NCBI GenBank assembly: GCA_025677825.1
Contig: JAIXMO010000004.1
Coordinates: 434,001 to 498,000, forward strand
Direction: 5' to 3'
DNA length: 64,000 nt
Origin: Helicostylum pulchrum
Lineage: Eukaryota > Mucoromycota > Mucoromycetes > Mucorales > Mucoraceae
Made by a program: the position numbers and the translations under genes. The notes under the pieces were generated by a model. It did no database searches and was not told the DNA's origin. It saw only the letters and a program-made list of their open reading frames with translations. This document shows, in pieces, positions 11,791 to 24,833 of the stretch; the stretch's first letter is position 1, and every line of letters starts with the position of its first letter.

Positions 11791-14700
11791 AAGACTCTGT
11801 TCTAATACCGAATGTCTACTATGAAAAGGTAATTTCTGGCCTTCTTTTGTCAAATAAAAAATAAAGACAGCGAATACTTTATTTTCCGGGACATTTGCTA
11901 TATACAACAGTAAGATTTATTTATTTCGCCCTTTTTTTCATCAAAGTGTGAAAGTGATTGAGAAATAGGCATTATATTTTATTTAAGATTACGGTACTAG
12001 TTAGTATAGTTTACTAACAGGAGTAGTTCTGGTACTGTTTGACATATCACAAGACACATGGGCGTAACAAATCTCAATTGGCCCATAAGCTTGATACTTT
12101 GTTAATTAGGTGTTCTAGTAAAAAAAACGCCTTATGTAGCAGTGTCTCCGATCCGTGAAAAAAAAACTAGGCTTAAATTATTAAATTGTGTTATAGTGTA
12201 AGAATGAATACTTTTTTGGTTATGTAAAAACTGTTAATCGAAATTTTATATATTCATATATAAAGTTATGAATGCTACAAAGGCCTTTAAAGCTTTGTGT
12301 ATTTGACTTGAACGAGTTTTCTTATTTATTGAAGGAAAGCTTCTTTTTAAGAATTTCGTGTAAATTTTTGGCTTAGTTAAGCGAATAGGAACTCAAGCCG
12401 AATGATGTTGAACGGAGTTAACTAAATAAACAACGTCGGCGACACCAACAACAAAAACAACAACATACTACATTTTCGTTCTAGACTGTATTAAATACTA
12501 GCTGAAGTAATTCGATGTAGATAAAAAAAGGGCAATCATTTCAATTATCTCTCAATCCGTACATAAAATATTACCTGCTAGTTTATCTCGAACGGAAAAT
12601 AAAGATAAAACATGATCGAATTTGTTTGCTTTTGTGTTTGTTGCGAAACTTTAAAAAAAATTAGTACGATGCCTAGTGAGTTTATCCTGCGATATAATTA
12701 GGTCAGCTCGCTAAAAAGAGCGAGAAATACAAAAATATCTATCAGTTCAAACCAGTGAATTGAAAACTTTATTTTCGAACATTCCAACGAGACAATTAGA
12801 GAGATTACACCATATCTCTACTAAAAGCAGGTCTAAATTGAGTAATTGATTTCTTTATAAACATATTATTAACCAATATATTTCATAACTTGAGAGAAAA
12901 AGGCTCTAAAAATATAAGGTCCCAGTAAAGGATTCTATATTATACAAGATGACATCCCCTCTATTTATACAAGTTACACCGATACTACATCACACGTTTT
13001 CTATAGGCCCAGAATATAAAGAGAAAAGGTTGAATATTTAACTTATTATAGAAACATAGAAAAAAGTTTCGATGGCCCGTGTGAAACAACAGTTTGTACA
13101 TGTTGAATAAATATATTTGTAATAATGTAGGTTCAGTAGTACATGAATTATTCAATTCTCCTAAAGAAAGAAAGTATACTATCTAAAATTTAGGTGGTGT
13201 GTAATGCGAGAGTAACCGCAACCCCATGGAGGGATAACGTGGTTCTGAAGATCGATCATGCTTTCGATTTTTAACTGGGAGACATTTTAAGGTGAAACAT
13301 AATTTATGTTAAATGGATTATAAAAAACAATGTGCCACGCACACTATGTTTTGACAGTATATAAAACGAAGTTTGTATGATGGTGCTCGCCATGTGCGTT
13401 ACACAGGGGTATGATGGCGTAAAACAAAAATAAAAAGCGGAGGTATAATATGAAAAAAACTTTTGAGAGAAACTAAGCTTTGACAGATTATGCTTTTTAT
13501 AATATAGCGATTATTCCCATGACATACATAATATGTCATAGGTAACCTATCGAAGTTTTTTTTTCTATTCTATCGAAAACGTTAATTGTACTTTAGACGA
13601 TGCTATAATATGAGCAGTTTTTATATGATATAAGGGTGAGCCGTATTTTCAGCATGATAACAATATCAAGAAAATAATGTGAATTAAAACTCAAATACAA
13701 GTAGTTTATTTTCTTTAATTTAAACATATTAAGGATAATTTAAATCGTTTGTTTTATGTACAACCACGGTGCCAATATAGATATATAGATTTATAAAGAT
13801 TAGTTGGCAAAACAAATAGAAAGGGAGAAGGCTGATTAGTAACGTTAAAATATTGATGAATTTTGTGGAACCTTAATTTAGAGTTGACATTGTAGCACCC
13901 ATACGAAGTGTTGAGCAACTTGTTTGTTTCGGAAGAGGAAAAAAAAAGTTTTGATAGTTAGAACAAGAAAGAAAAAAAAAACGCTTGATAATATATCGAG
14001 TGTATGATGTAGTTTTTTTTTTTTTTTTTGCTGTACAAAATTAGGCAGTAATTTATATTATACTTTTATACGAGTGTAATTGAGACCTGAAATGTAAAAA
14101 TAAAGCGCTCGCCTCCGATTTATCTTGTCAATCGAAAATAGAAATATAATTAACATAAAAGGCATGTTTTTGACAGTTTTTTTATATATAAAAATTGGTA
14201 TACTATCGTGAAATAGGTGTACTATCGTAACTAGAAGTCTGCTAGCACATAAAAAAAAAAGTACTGTAAAATTTAAATTGAGGTAATGTACTACAATTCA
14301 AAGTGGAGAATCGATCCTCAGAGTAATGATAACAACAACAACAAAAAACGACAGCATGGTGAGTGCATGGTAACACACAATAGTAAAGTTTTAAAGTAAA
14401 TGATGAAATTTTATTGGTTTATAGTATATTGATGGGTATCATCTTTTTTAAAAGTAAAGTGGTATTCAAAGATAAGAACGTACATGAAATCAAAAAAGAC
14501 GGCCTTTCTTGATTGCCTTTGAGGGTGGAGGAAGGGTGATTGGGCTCGTGTTATATAAGAGTAAAAGAAGGAATATTGGAAAGTATATGTAAATTTTAAA
14601 ATGGCATAAAGAAAATATATAGATTTTTTTTGATAGTAAAAGGGTATGAAGTATATAAAGAAGCAACAATGAACGATTTCGAATTATGTATATTAGCTGT

Positions 14701-17700
14701 ATAAATATGGCATCCAAGTAAAAGCGACAGAAACAAAGAATGGTATAGGCCAAAAAATATACAATTAGCGTTTCACAGGAGCAGGGTAGGGTCTTGGGAG
14801 AGCTGGCTTGGATGGTCTATCTGGTGGCATTTTTAATGTAGTATTTAAAAGAAGTGTGGTATTGTTTTCTTGCTATTTAGAATAGATAGATAATAATAAT
14901 AATAAAAAAAATCTGGCAAAACCTGGTTCCTTATATACATTTTTTTTTACGTAGTACAAATTTTATGTCAAACTGGTGTAACTTTCATCCAGCCGATCCA
15001 TTATAAAAGTAATATCGCTGTTGGTTGTTTGTTTATCGGACTCCTTAAACCTTAAAGCCTTCTTCTCTCCACAGATTTCCCCCAAATTTTTTTTTAGTAA
15101 TTGTTTTGTTTGAATTATATTTATAAAACGTTTTTTACGATAATATTTACCTCTATTTTTTTTCAATATGTCCATTTATATTTTTTTTGATACTCGTATT
15201 TTTGGCTTAACCTATATTTTTTTACTTGTAAAATCCTAGTCATACTTGATGATAACCTGTTAAAATAAAGTTACTCTTATTTAAATTCTATTGACTACGT
15301 GGTTTAAAGTGCTGACAACTACAAGTTTAAAAAAGAATACTGTTGTTAGTGCTCTCTCGACACTTTCAGCATGGTAATATATACAGCCAAACAAATCAAC
15401 TGATAATAACAAAAGTTTGTAAAGTAAAATAAAGCTAATAAACACGAGATATATGATGCCATATTTTTTTTTCAGACGTTTCATTTTCAAAGTTACAAAA
15501 TAACAGGTAAAATATACATGCTATTTTAGTTTATCAGCTTCCAAAACCAAGTATATAATTAAGGCCTTCATATTCATGTATATTACTTGACTCACGCCAG
15601 ATGCAATGTATACCTATTACTTGTCAAAAAACTAATAACACAACATGATAATTACTGGCATTAAGGTGCAGACATCGTGTAAGTGCATGTAACTCATTTA
15701 GTAAATAAACATAGAATTAAATCGATCAAAATATTACATAGCCAAGTAATTTATAGACATTTTTTTAAAATACATCATACAAATAAACTACTACTTTTTT
15801 TTTGTTGCTCCCCTATTTAAATTTTATACGACAACATACGCTAAAACACAGTTATTTTATTTCAAACTGTTCCAATATCGTCAGCAAACACGAACCTATG
15901 ATGTAGTGATTTATTATAAAATATATGTTGATAGGTAGTATGTGAATTTAATAAAGCAATTATAAGTATTTAAACTACTTTGACCAAAATAAGCTTTGTA
16001 CTAGCTAAAACGAGACTCCTAGAACAACCCCGTTGTTCTTCCGTATAATTTAATTAGGCGTTTAAAGTATTTTTACTTGACTGGTATACTACTTGATAAA
16101 TTCCTTAGAACAAGCAAAAATTAAGGTTATGTTGTTACAGCAATTGAAAAACTTAGCGAGTAAGCAATGGTCTCTTTGATATTTTATCTATTGAATGGGA
16201 ATTAACAACAACTACTTAAATCCGGAAACCTAGATTACATCTATGAAACCAATTTTTTGCGGAAAATTTTAAACTTTCTTGGTGCAATATCCATATTAAA
16301 AACTTAGCTTGAAGGGATAAAAGCCCAATTTTCTGTAACAAAAAAAACAATACAATACACATAAACATAAAATGGGAACATCAGCCTTATGCTAGAGATA
16401 TATTTCTTTTAGTCACACCTCACTATATATATATATGATACACATATGTATACCACCTGCTATAACCCTTTACTTAACAACAATATGTTTGACTTTTTCC
16501 AAACTGCATCTTTTGATACTTGATGCTTTTATTTGTTGATACTACAATTTTTTTTCCTGCTGTACCCAGTTACAAAAAAAAATGTTACACGACATCTCAG
16601 TACGAATCAACAGCCGAGCAAAGTTGTTTGCTATATTGACCCATTTGTATTAGCATGTCATTAATACATCATTTCAAAACCGACCGCAATTACTGTTGTT
16701 AAAACATTCAGGTTTATATCTCGCTTTAACATGACAAACATCATGTCGAAAAAGCATGGAACGTGATGCAACGATGGAGATCAGTCACCGAAAAATAAAA
16801 AACAATATTAAGGTTTCCCTCCTTTTTTTATTATTTTTACTTCTACAAATATTCTATTAACAAATACAGTAAATAAACAAAAATTGATTTGACTTTTTGA
16901 GAAAGATAAAAAATACATATAGAAAGTATTGAAATGCAAAGATGAAAAAATACACATATTTAAAACACTTGACATATAGTATTCAGCCGTTGATACATAG
17001 CTAGTATTGTTATTATTATTATGCCGCCCTTTTTTTATACTAACATATCCAAGCGTTTGAGAATAAACTAAACCCAATACTACCTTTTATTTATTAAAAA
17101 AAATGCTTAGCCTTGAAAGACAGGAAAAAAAAAACTAGGATTTTGTTTCATGCAAGTTCTTCTATTGAAGGTGCCTTTTGTTTATTTTAACCCGCGGAAA
17201 GAATTCTTCCCACGAAATCGATTATCAAAAGCAACTAATCCCCGAGATTAGACTCATCTTCTCAACCCTAGTCAGCAGTATAAAAGTATGTAGTAGATGA
17301 AGCAATATCACAATATCGGTTACAGATCTAGTTCTTCTTTATTACATCGATCTAATTGAAGTCGTTATTCAATATTTACCAATTGCAGTTTCATAGTCTC
17401 AGAAAATAACCCTTGGAAGAAAAAAAAAGCTCGTAATAACAATAATAAAAAGGGGGAACCGTGTATAAGGTCTATCAAGAATATATTCGAAATATATATT
17501 TTCGGCATTTTTTAAAAAGAAAGAGTATATACCATACACTTTTTAAGGCACACTATTGCGACCAAAGTACACAAGATAATGTTATTATGTAGGTCTGACA
17601 TTTGCTGTCAAATCTAAAAAAAAAATCTCTTCTTTCTAAATGTAGATAGCCTTCTCGCCCCACATCAATATTTTTACTAAAATGTGGAAATATACTCCAT

Positions 17701-20093
17701 GTAGGGCACATTTGATGTTTCGATTTTGTCAATATAGGAACAGTTCAATCTTGATCGGATATACTTCGTTTATAGTATTATTAAAAACATTATTCTGTTA
17801 TTAAGTCAAAGCTTATGGTCTTTATTTTTCTTTCAATTAAGTTATCAGCGATATAATGCATGTAGACAATACGGTAGTTATATTGAATTTAGTCGACGAT
17901 TTTATTTCCCCCTTTTTTCTTTGTTTAATAAAAATAACTGTCAAAATATAATCATGTAACGGCCTCAAAGAGGGGGGGGGGGGAGTGAAGTCTAGTTACA
18001 CATAGAAGCCTACAAAATAGCTTATGTTTTTTTTTCGAATATATTATATGATACGCCTTACTTAAGACCCGACGCAATATTAAGATACTCTAGACTGTCG
18101 GGCGATATAAGAGCAAAAAAAAAAAAGAAGGTTTATTACTAAATTCAGTTTTTATTTTTATTTTTACTCTCTTCCGGCTTCCTTCTTCATCACTTTTACC
18201 ATGCATTCTACATTAATATTATGATAAACTGTGTGCGATACGAAAGAAATAAGGTTCGAGTTCCGGATGTTTTTAAATTATGTACCACTAATTAAAAAAA
18301 AAAGCGTACAAAAGACAAAATAGTCCATATACGCCGAAAACATTCCAATATAAAAAAAATGTCATAACGACATCATTTACTCACTTCGTAATTGCTGAGA
18401 TTTTTTTTTTGTCGTAGGATACAATACAGATAGTCTTATTTTTTTTTTTGCTAGTATAAAAGTTTATTTATCGTAGTAGGGGAATTTTTTTTCGTAACAC
18501 AAGGAAGAACAAGATCAAAAAGAAAAATAACTCGATGGTTTTGTTGGGGAAAAAAGGTAAGATAAACAAACAATAAAATACGATATACTTACTCCTTTAT
18601 AATATTTTTATACTTCTTTTTTTAAAAAAAAACGCCTATAATAAACTGCAAAAAAATACCATTGCACACGTTGCGGATACAACATGGTGGAATTGAAGTC
18701 ATTTGAGATGCGTCCCTGAACCTAGTTGTCCCCTGGTTACCCTATTACTATCATGTCTAAAAGTTTGAGAAAAAACAAAACGTTTTTTTTCAAAACAAAT
18801 ATTAAATTCGGGATCTAAAGCGCCGTTGTTTATAGTCTAAGCCGCTGATGAAAAGACTATTGCAATTATGAATAACCTGTAAGGCATACAGCTACACAAA
18901 CACCAATCCTCTCCATCTTCTATATGAGCCATTTATATAGGCAACTATACAAAAGAAAAAGGCTCCCTTCGACTCTAAACAGAATCTTGTTTCAATAGAT
19001 ATATATATAATGAGAGAAAAAGGTTACTCATTTTTTTATATGCATACTATCTTGAGTACGTGTAACTAAGGATTTAATGCATCTGACTGCTTTCAAAAAT
19101 ATAAAGCCCTACCACGCTATAAGTCAAATATATTTAGAAAGAAAAGCTTACTTGGACGGAATCTTTTTGTCACACTGTAATGAATGAAACTTCAGACAAA
19201 ATAGACAATTAGCCCTCGTATAGAAATATCGCTCTTACTTGATCGTTGGTTCCAATGGAACCACCGGGAGCATGTGACTTTTTGACAATATATGTTTATT
19301 TATTGAATAATTTAGCATTAGTTCTATTTTCTGAAAAAAAAAAGGGTTATACTCTTACAGTTATGACAAGTACGATCTACAGTAAAGAAAAAAAAAAAAC
19401 TTTCTTTAAAAGGAATTTATTTAATCGGCATTCTCAAGTTTTTTTTTTTTAAACGTACTTTCGGGAGTATGTATAGTGTACTTCAAATGTTATATGGATT
19501 GCGATATTAGTCGTAGCACCTCATCACGGCAATATATACAATAAAAAAATGAATTTAAAATACCGTTCGATCTCGATAATCAAATCTGTCAGAATTTTAT
19601 CTTCCTCGCTTATACTGATATAACGTTGTTCATTGGACAATTAAATTTTTTTCTTTCCAGTCAACAATTGGTTTTTTGGACTACCAACAATAACAACTGA
19701 ATGTACACATCAAAATTTTTAGTTACAAAATACCTGTATTTGGTCTAAAACCGAACAAATTCAATATCAGTAAGCAAGAACCATTCTATATGTATGAACG
19801 AATTATTAAGGGAAACCTTATTTATTTTTTTATAAGAAAAAAAAAATGAATCAGATCTATTTTTACAAGTACCTTCTATTTGATAATAAACTACTACCTT
19901 TGTCTGGTTGTATTACAATCTCGAATGGGGTTTTAATTGGCGAAGTATCAGAATTTTTTATTTTTAATCAAAGGTACATAAATGAGTTGATCATCTTTTT
20001 GAATTGGAGTATAAAAAGAGACATATTTTTCTTATTTTTAAAAAAAGAGACTGGAACTTTTTTATTTTATTTTTAGTATTTTCCTTTAAATCA

Positions 20094-20405
20094 ATGAGCA
20101 GCAGTTTACATCTTTTAAAAATTATAGAAGAAGAAAATGAGGTAGTCAAAATCAAAGATATAAACCCATCATCCTTGAATCAGCCGTATAAGTATTACAA
20201 TGAGGAAGAAGAAGATTCTAATGATGAGGATATACATAGCGACGAAGAAGAACCAGTATGTGGTTGTGGTAAAACTTTGACCTCTGGTTGGAACTGTATA
20301 GAATGTAGACATAATTGCACAACGTGTCATCGCGCTCTTACACTCGAAGAAATATGCAGTCGGTGCCATGTGGAACGTGATACAAATTTCCCTGTAAAGA
20401 AATAG
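20094..20405 (+). CDS. Small acidic protein with C-terminal Cys/His zinc-binding cluster
   Basis: A 103-aa frame starting MSSSLHLLKII. The middle is strongly acidic (YNEEEEDSNDEDIHSDEEE). The end is a compact Cys/His cluster: C-G-C-G, then N-C-I-E-C, H-N-C-T-T-C-H, and I-C-S-R-C-H-V-E. That gives four C-x(1-2)-C knuckles within about 45 residues, a plausible treble-clef or zinc-ribbon pair. The upstream in-frame stretch from 20004 is Phe/Lys-rich and looks untranslated. The acidic body plus zinc cluster resembles small nuclear adaptor proteins, but I cannot name a family. It stands alone between two large empty regions. An upstream exon cannot be excluded (TTTTAG at 20071-20076). Confidence 0.6.
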   Translation: MSSSLHLLKIIEEENEVVKIKDINPSSLNQPYKYYNEEEEDSNDEDIHSDEEEPVCGCGKTLTSGWNCIECRHNCTTCHRALTLEEICSRCHVERDTNFPVKK

Positions 20406-22418
20406 TAATCTAGATGTTTCCTTTTTAGCCATATTTTCACTTCCTCTCACTATTCCTCACTATCATTTGTACTATATACTATTTATCTCTTTTAATAAAT
20501 ATCGTTCTCTTTTTTTTTCACTCTATTTTTCTCCTATATAGTTAGACAAAAATAAAAATAATTGTAGCAGAGAAAAAAAAGTCTCCTCTCTTATGCAATG
20601 CGACATTCATACTCAATAAGTGTGATGAGTATCCTACATAAATTAACAGACAGAACAAAATAACATTACAGAATCCGAAATAAAGTGGTGTAGACCGTAG
20701 TTTTATAGGAGACAAAAATATGCACTGCGTGTTTTACATTTTTATCAATACTAAAAATTCTGCATATCGGTTAATACAAAGTCGACATATGGACAGGATA
20801 TCAATTGTCTGAATTTAATTATCTTTAGGGATTTTTCCATTTGCGTAATAGTTTACCGCATTTGACTGCATTAAAACCACCAGGTTTGTCGCAAGTTTTG
20901 TCTTACCTTTGTTATTGTTCGTGTAAGACATTATCTCGTTCTCTTGGCCATACTTTTTTTTTACTGCTAAAGTATGTTGATTTTCTTAGCAAATGTAAAT
21001 ATGCATGCAATAAAAGAAGTAAACCCAGAAGGGGAACAGTGGAGTGAGTTTTTATACAAATATATTAATAATTGGTCCATTTATAATTTCACTCTATTTT
21101 CAAGTAACACTGCATTTGCTATACTTCTTTTTTTAAATATAGACTGCCTAATATAATGAACCTTTTTTTTATATGAAAATAATTTGTCCGGTAGAAATAT
21201 TTACAGCTCTCTGTTACATGCGTGACCTATTTTCATAAGCAAAAAAAAAAAAAAATCTTTCTTCTTATTCCTTGGCAGAAGAAGCTCCGTATTATATAAG
21301 CATATGATAATAATTTAACTATATGTATCTGGTATAGTTTCATGTTTCAAAAAAGTGTCAAAATATTAACCGAATATTACAGGTGGAGGATCAATGTATT
21401 TTGATAATGTTAAAACGTATGCCTCTTTTTATGACTAAGGCATTATTGCTGTCAGGTGAAATGCTGGTTTTTTATATGTTACACACCACTATATACCAAC
21501 GTGCCGAGCTGACCGGCACTCTGTTACAAAAAATCTTATAAGGATAACGGACATTTCACACTGCATAACTCTGTAAAAGTATTCCTGATTAGTGTTTGAT
21601 TGAGACCACTATTAAGAAGAATATACATTAAAAACTAGTTAACCACGCAGTACAGGTGTAAAAGGTCATGATATCTTATCAAAGACTTTGATATCATATA
21701 CAATCGCAATATTCAATCAGTTCTTAGTCCGATACGTCATTTATATAACACTGATACATTTTATGTATTAACTGGGCCTTAAAATAATTAAGACATTGCA
21801 GTGATCAACACACGTTAAATGTTTTAAGAAAGAAGCATTTACCCTTGTCGCAACAATTTTCCGCCTAAAATTGTTACACATGCATATAGAAACATGGTCC
21901 CTTCTACCCCAAAAAAAAAAATAGTATAACAAAGAGATCAAATGATAAGGTGATTAAAAGCTCCCGCCCCCGATAATTCGTATATCTGCAGGTATATCTA
22001 AACTAGCAAATGTACTAATTAATGCTCAAAAGAATTATCTTTTACAAGGGCCTTACCATACCTTGAGATATGTTTATCTTAAACCTGGTGTACTTTGAGA
22101 AAAAATACGCCATTCCGAAACAAACCTATTCATGGGGCTTACTATATCTAACTAATTCATAATAAACAATAAACAACACGACATTATTTTGAAAAAAAAA
22201 AAGTTTGATTTATTTAACAAATAAGAAGTAGTTAATTTTTGCTTGAAAGTATGAACTAAAGTAGGAGTATATTACAGAATGCGAAAGATTTTTTTTTGTT
22301 TAGTCATGAGGCAAGAAAAAATAACTCTCTTTTTTTTTAAAAAAAGAAAGGATAAGAAAATGTTATGCAATGATGAATGAGCGAAAAAAAAATTATGTTA
22401 CGGGAAAGATTACATAAT
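20406..22418. other. Intergenic, 2.0 kb
   Basis: AT-rich DNA with no convincing coding frame. The two overlapping frames at 20841-21156 are short and unsupported. The last 250 bp before 22418 is the 3' flank of Hsp70. Confidence 0.55.
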
Positions 22419-24426
22419 TTAATCAACCTCTTCAACGGTAGGTCCATCACCCCCAGGAGCAGCACCGCCAGGAGCACCACCAGGGAAACCACCAGGAGCG
22501 CCACCAGGAGCACCACCTTCACTTTGATACAACTTCATCATAATAGGATTAGCAACTTCCTCTAATTCCTTTTGGCGGGATTCATATTCTTCCTTAGAGG
22601 CTTCATGGCTGTTATCTAACCATTCAATAGCTTCCTTTACAGCAGCATCCAGCTTCTCCTTATCAGAAGCGTCAAGTTTGGTAGCGACCTTTTCTTCTTG
22701 AAGGGTGTTACGAAGGTTATAAGCATAAGATTCGAGACCGTTCTTGGCTTGAATACGGGCAGCGGCAGCTTCATCTTCAGCCTTATATTTCTCAGCATCG
22801 TTAACCATACGTTCAATATCTTCCTTGGAGAGACGACCCTTGTCGTTGGTAATAGTAATCTTGTTAGATTTACCAGTGGTTTTATCAAGAGCAGAGACGT
22901 TCAAGATACCGTTAGCATCAACATCGAAAGTAACTTCAACTTGAGGAACACCACGAGGAGCAGGAGGAATACCGGTCAATTCGAACTTACCAAGAATGTT
23001 GTTATCCTTAGTACGAGCACGTTCACCTTCAAATACTTGAATGAGTACACCAGGTTGGTTATCAGCATATGTAGAGAAGATTTCAGACTTCTTTGTGGGA
23101 ACAGTAGTGTTACGCTTAATAAGAGGAGTCATGACACCACCAGCAGTTTCAATACCGAGAGAAAGAGGTGCAACATCCAAAAGAAGAAGAGAATCAGTCT
23201 TTTCAGAAGTATTACCAGTCAAGATAGCAGCTTGAACAGCGGCACCATAAGCAACAGCCTCATCAGGGTTAATAGACTTGTTAGGTTCCTTACCGTTAAA
23301 GAAATCCGAAACCATCTTTTGAACCTTGGGGATACGAGTAGAACCACCAACAAGTACAATATCGTGGACAGAGGCCTTATCGATCTTGGAATCACGGAGC
23401 ACCTTTTCGACAGGTTCCATTGTCTTACGGAAAAGATCTTGGTTTAATTCTTCGAAACGAGCACGAGTTAAAGAAGTATAGAAGTCAACACCTTCAAAAA
23501 GAGAATCAATTTCGATTGTAGTTTGAGCAGCAGAAGACAAAGTACGCTTTGCACGTTCACATGCGGTACGAAGACGACGAATAGCACGAGCATTACCAGC
23601 AATATCCTTCTTGTACTTACGCTTGAATTCTTGCATGAAATGATCAACAAGACGGTTATCGAAATCTTCACCACCCAAATGAGTATCACCAGCAGTAGCC
23701 TTTACTTCAAAGATACCATCTTCGATAGTTAAAAGGGAGACATCAAAAGTACCACCACCTAAATCGAAAATCAAGACATTTGTTTCAGCCTTGGATTGTT
23801 TATCCAAACCGTAAGCAATAGCAGCGGCAGTAGGTTCGTTAATAATACGAAGAACATTTAAACCAGAAATGGCACCAGAATCCTTAGTAGCTTGACGTTG
23901 AGAATCGTTAAAGTAAGCAGGAACGGTAATGACAGCAGAGTCAACAGTACCACCTAAATACGCTTCAGAAGTTTCCTTCATCTTGACAAGGATCATGGAA
24001 GAGATTTCTTCAGGAGTGAAGGTCTTTGTCTCACCCTTGAATTCAACTTGAATATTAGGCTTGGCGTCTTTATCGACTACCTTGAAAGGCCAATGCTTCA
24101 TATCAGCTTGAATTTCTGCATCAGCGAAACGACGACCAATCATACGTTTAGCGTCAAAGACGGTGTTATGAGGATTCATCTAATCAATTATATAAGTATA
24201 CATACATAAATAAATAAATAAATTAATTTATACTAATTTAACTTACAGCAACTTGATTTTTAGCGGCATCACCAATAAGACGTTCAGTGTCAGTGAAGGC
24301 GACATAAGAGGGAGTGGTACGGTTACCTTGATCGTTTGCGATAATTTCGACACGATCATTTTGCCATACACCAACACAAGAGTAAGTAGTACCCAAATCA
24401 ATACCAACAGCAGCGCATTTAGACAT
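22419..24426 (-). CDS. Cytosolic Hsp70 chaperone (Ssa type)
   Basis: ATP-driven chaperone of the cytosol and nucleus, 646 aa. Two exons: complement(22419..24179, 24247..24426), with the intron exactly after codon 60 (KNQVA | MNPHNTVF). The start [20 protein letters not shown] is the canonical Hsp70 N-terminus with the phosphate-1 motif [47 protein letters not shown] and [11 protein letters not shown] follow in the expected order. The substrate-binding domain and helical lid follow, then a Gly/Ala/Pro-rich linker with GGAPGG repeats and the terminal EEVD that binds TPR co-chaperones. No signal or transit peptide is present, so the ER and mitochondrial forms are excluded. Codon use is biased and regular, as in highly expressed genes. 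I looked for a heat-shock element upstream and found none that fits. Confidence 0.98.
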
Positions 24427-24833
24427 TTTTTAAAAAAAGATATTTAGTATTTAATATATAAAAAAAATGTTGAAAAAAAAAGAAGGAAAATAAAAATAAA
24501 AATGTCTCTTTTTATATCAAACATGAAACTTTATCATTTTTTTATTGCATGAAATTCTAGCGAATTCGGCAAGGTTTAATTGGATAATATTTATTAGCCG
24601 ACGTGTACTTTCATGGGTTTAATACAATTTTGGATCACTTAATATATTAATAGGGCGCGTAGAGACAATTCCACGAAAAAAATAATTCCATCACATTCCA
24701 TGTGTGTATTTGTTTACTTTTTCACGCGTGTGTAGCAATACCCCAATTGTGACGTCTACCGTCTTGTTCTCTTGATAGGGCTTTTTTTTAATGCGAAACA
24801 TACAATCCCTGTCATAACATTTTTTCAACCTAA

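Larger units (their letters stand above)
9564..20093. other. Gene-free AT-rich block, 10.5 kb
   Basis: No frame in this block shows recognisable protein features. The longest open frames (for example 10358..10726 and 10018..10269) are Lys/Phe/Tyr/Leu-rich, as expected from AT-rich noise, and lack usable intron structure. The block holds homopolymer A/T tracts, short inverted repeats (a cluster at 13516-13550), small (CAA)n stretches at about 12420-12470 and 14328-14347, and two copies of a dispersed repeat (about 10050-10160 and 11680-11790). GC-rich runs such as G10 at 17972-17981 are isolated. No tRNA, 5S or other RNA gene was recognised by eye. A weakly conserved ncRNA would be missed. Confidence 0.6.

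Noticed and set aside
18230..18275. GGTTCGAGTTCC, resembling a tRNA T-arm
   Set aside because: No acceptor stem, D-arm or anticodon arm can be folded around it at the required distances.
22698..23447. 249-codon open frame on the plus strand opposite Hsp70
   Set aside because: It mirrors the biased codon use of the highly conserved Hsp70 coding strand, encodes a Ser/Thr/Asn-rich meaningless peptide and has no intron or start context.
24427..24700. Possible heat-shock elements upstream of Hsp70
   Set aside because: GAA and TTC blocks occur, but none has the nGAAnnTTCn spacing; GAAATTC and TTCCACGAA are one base short or long.
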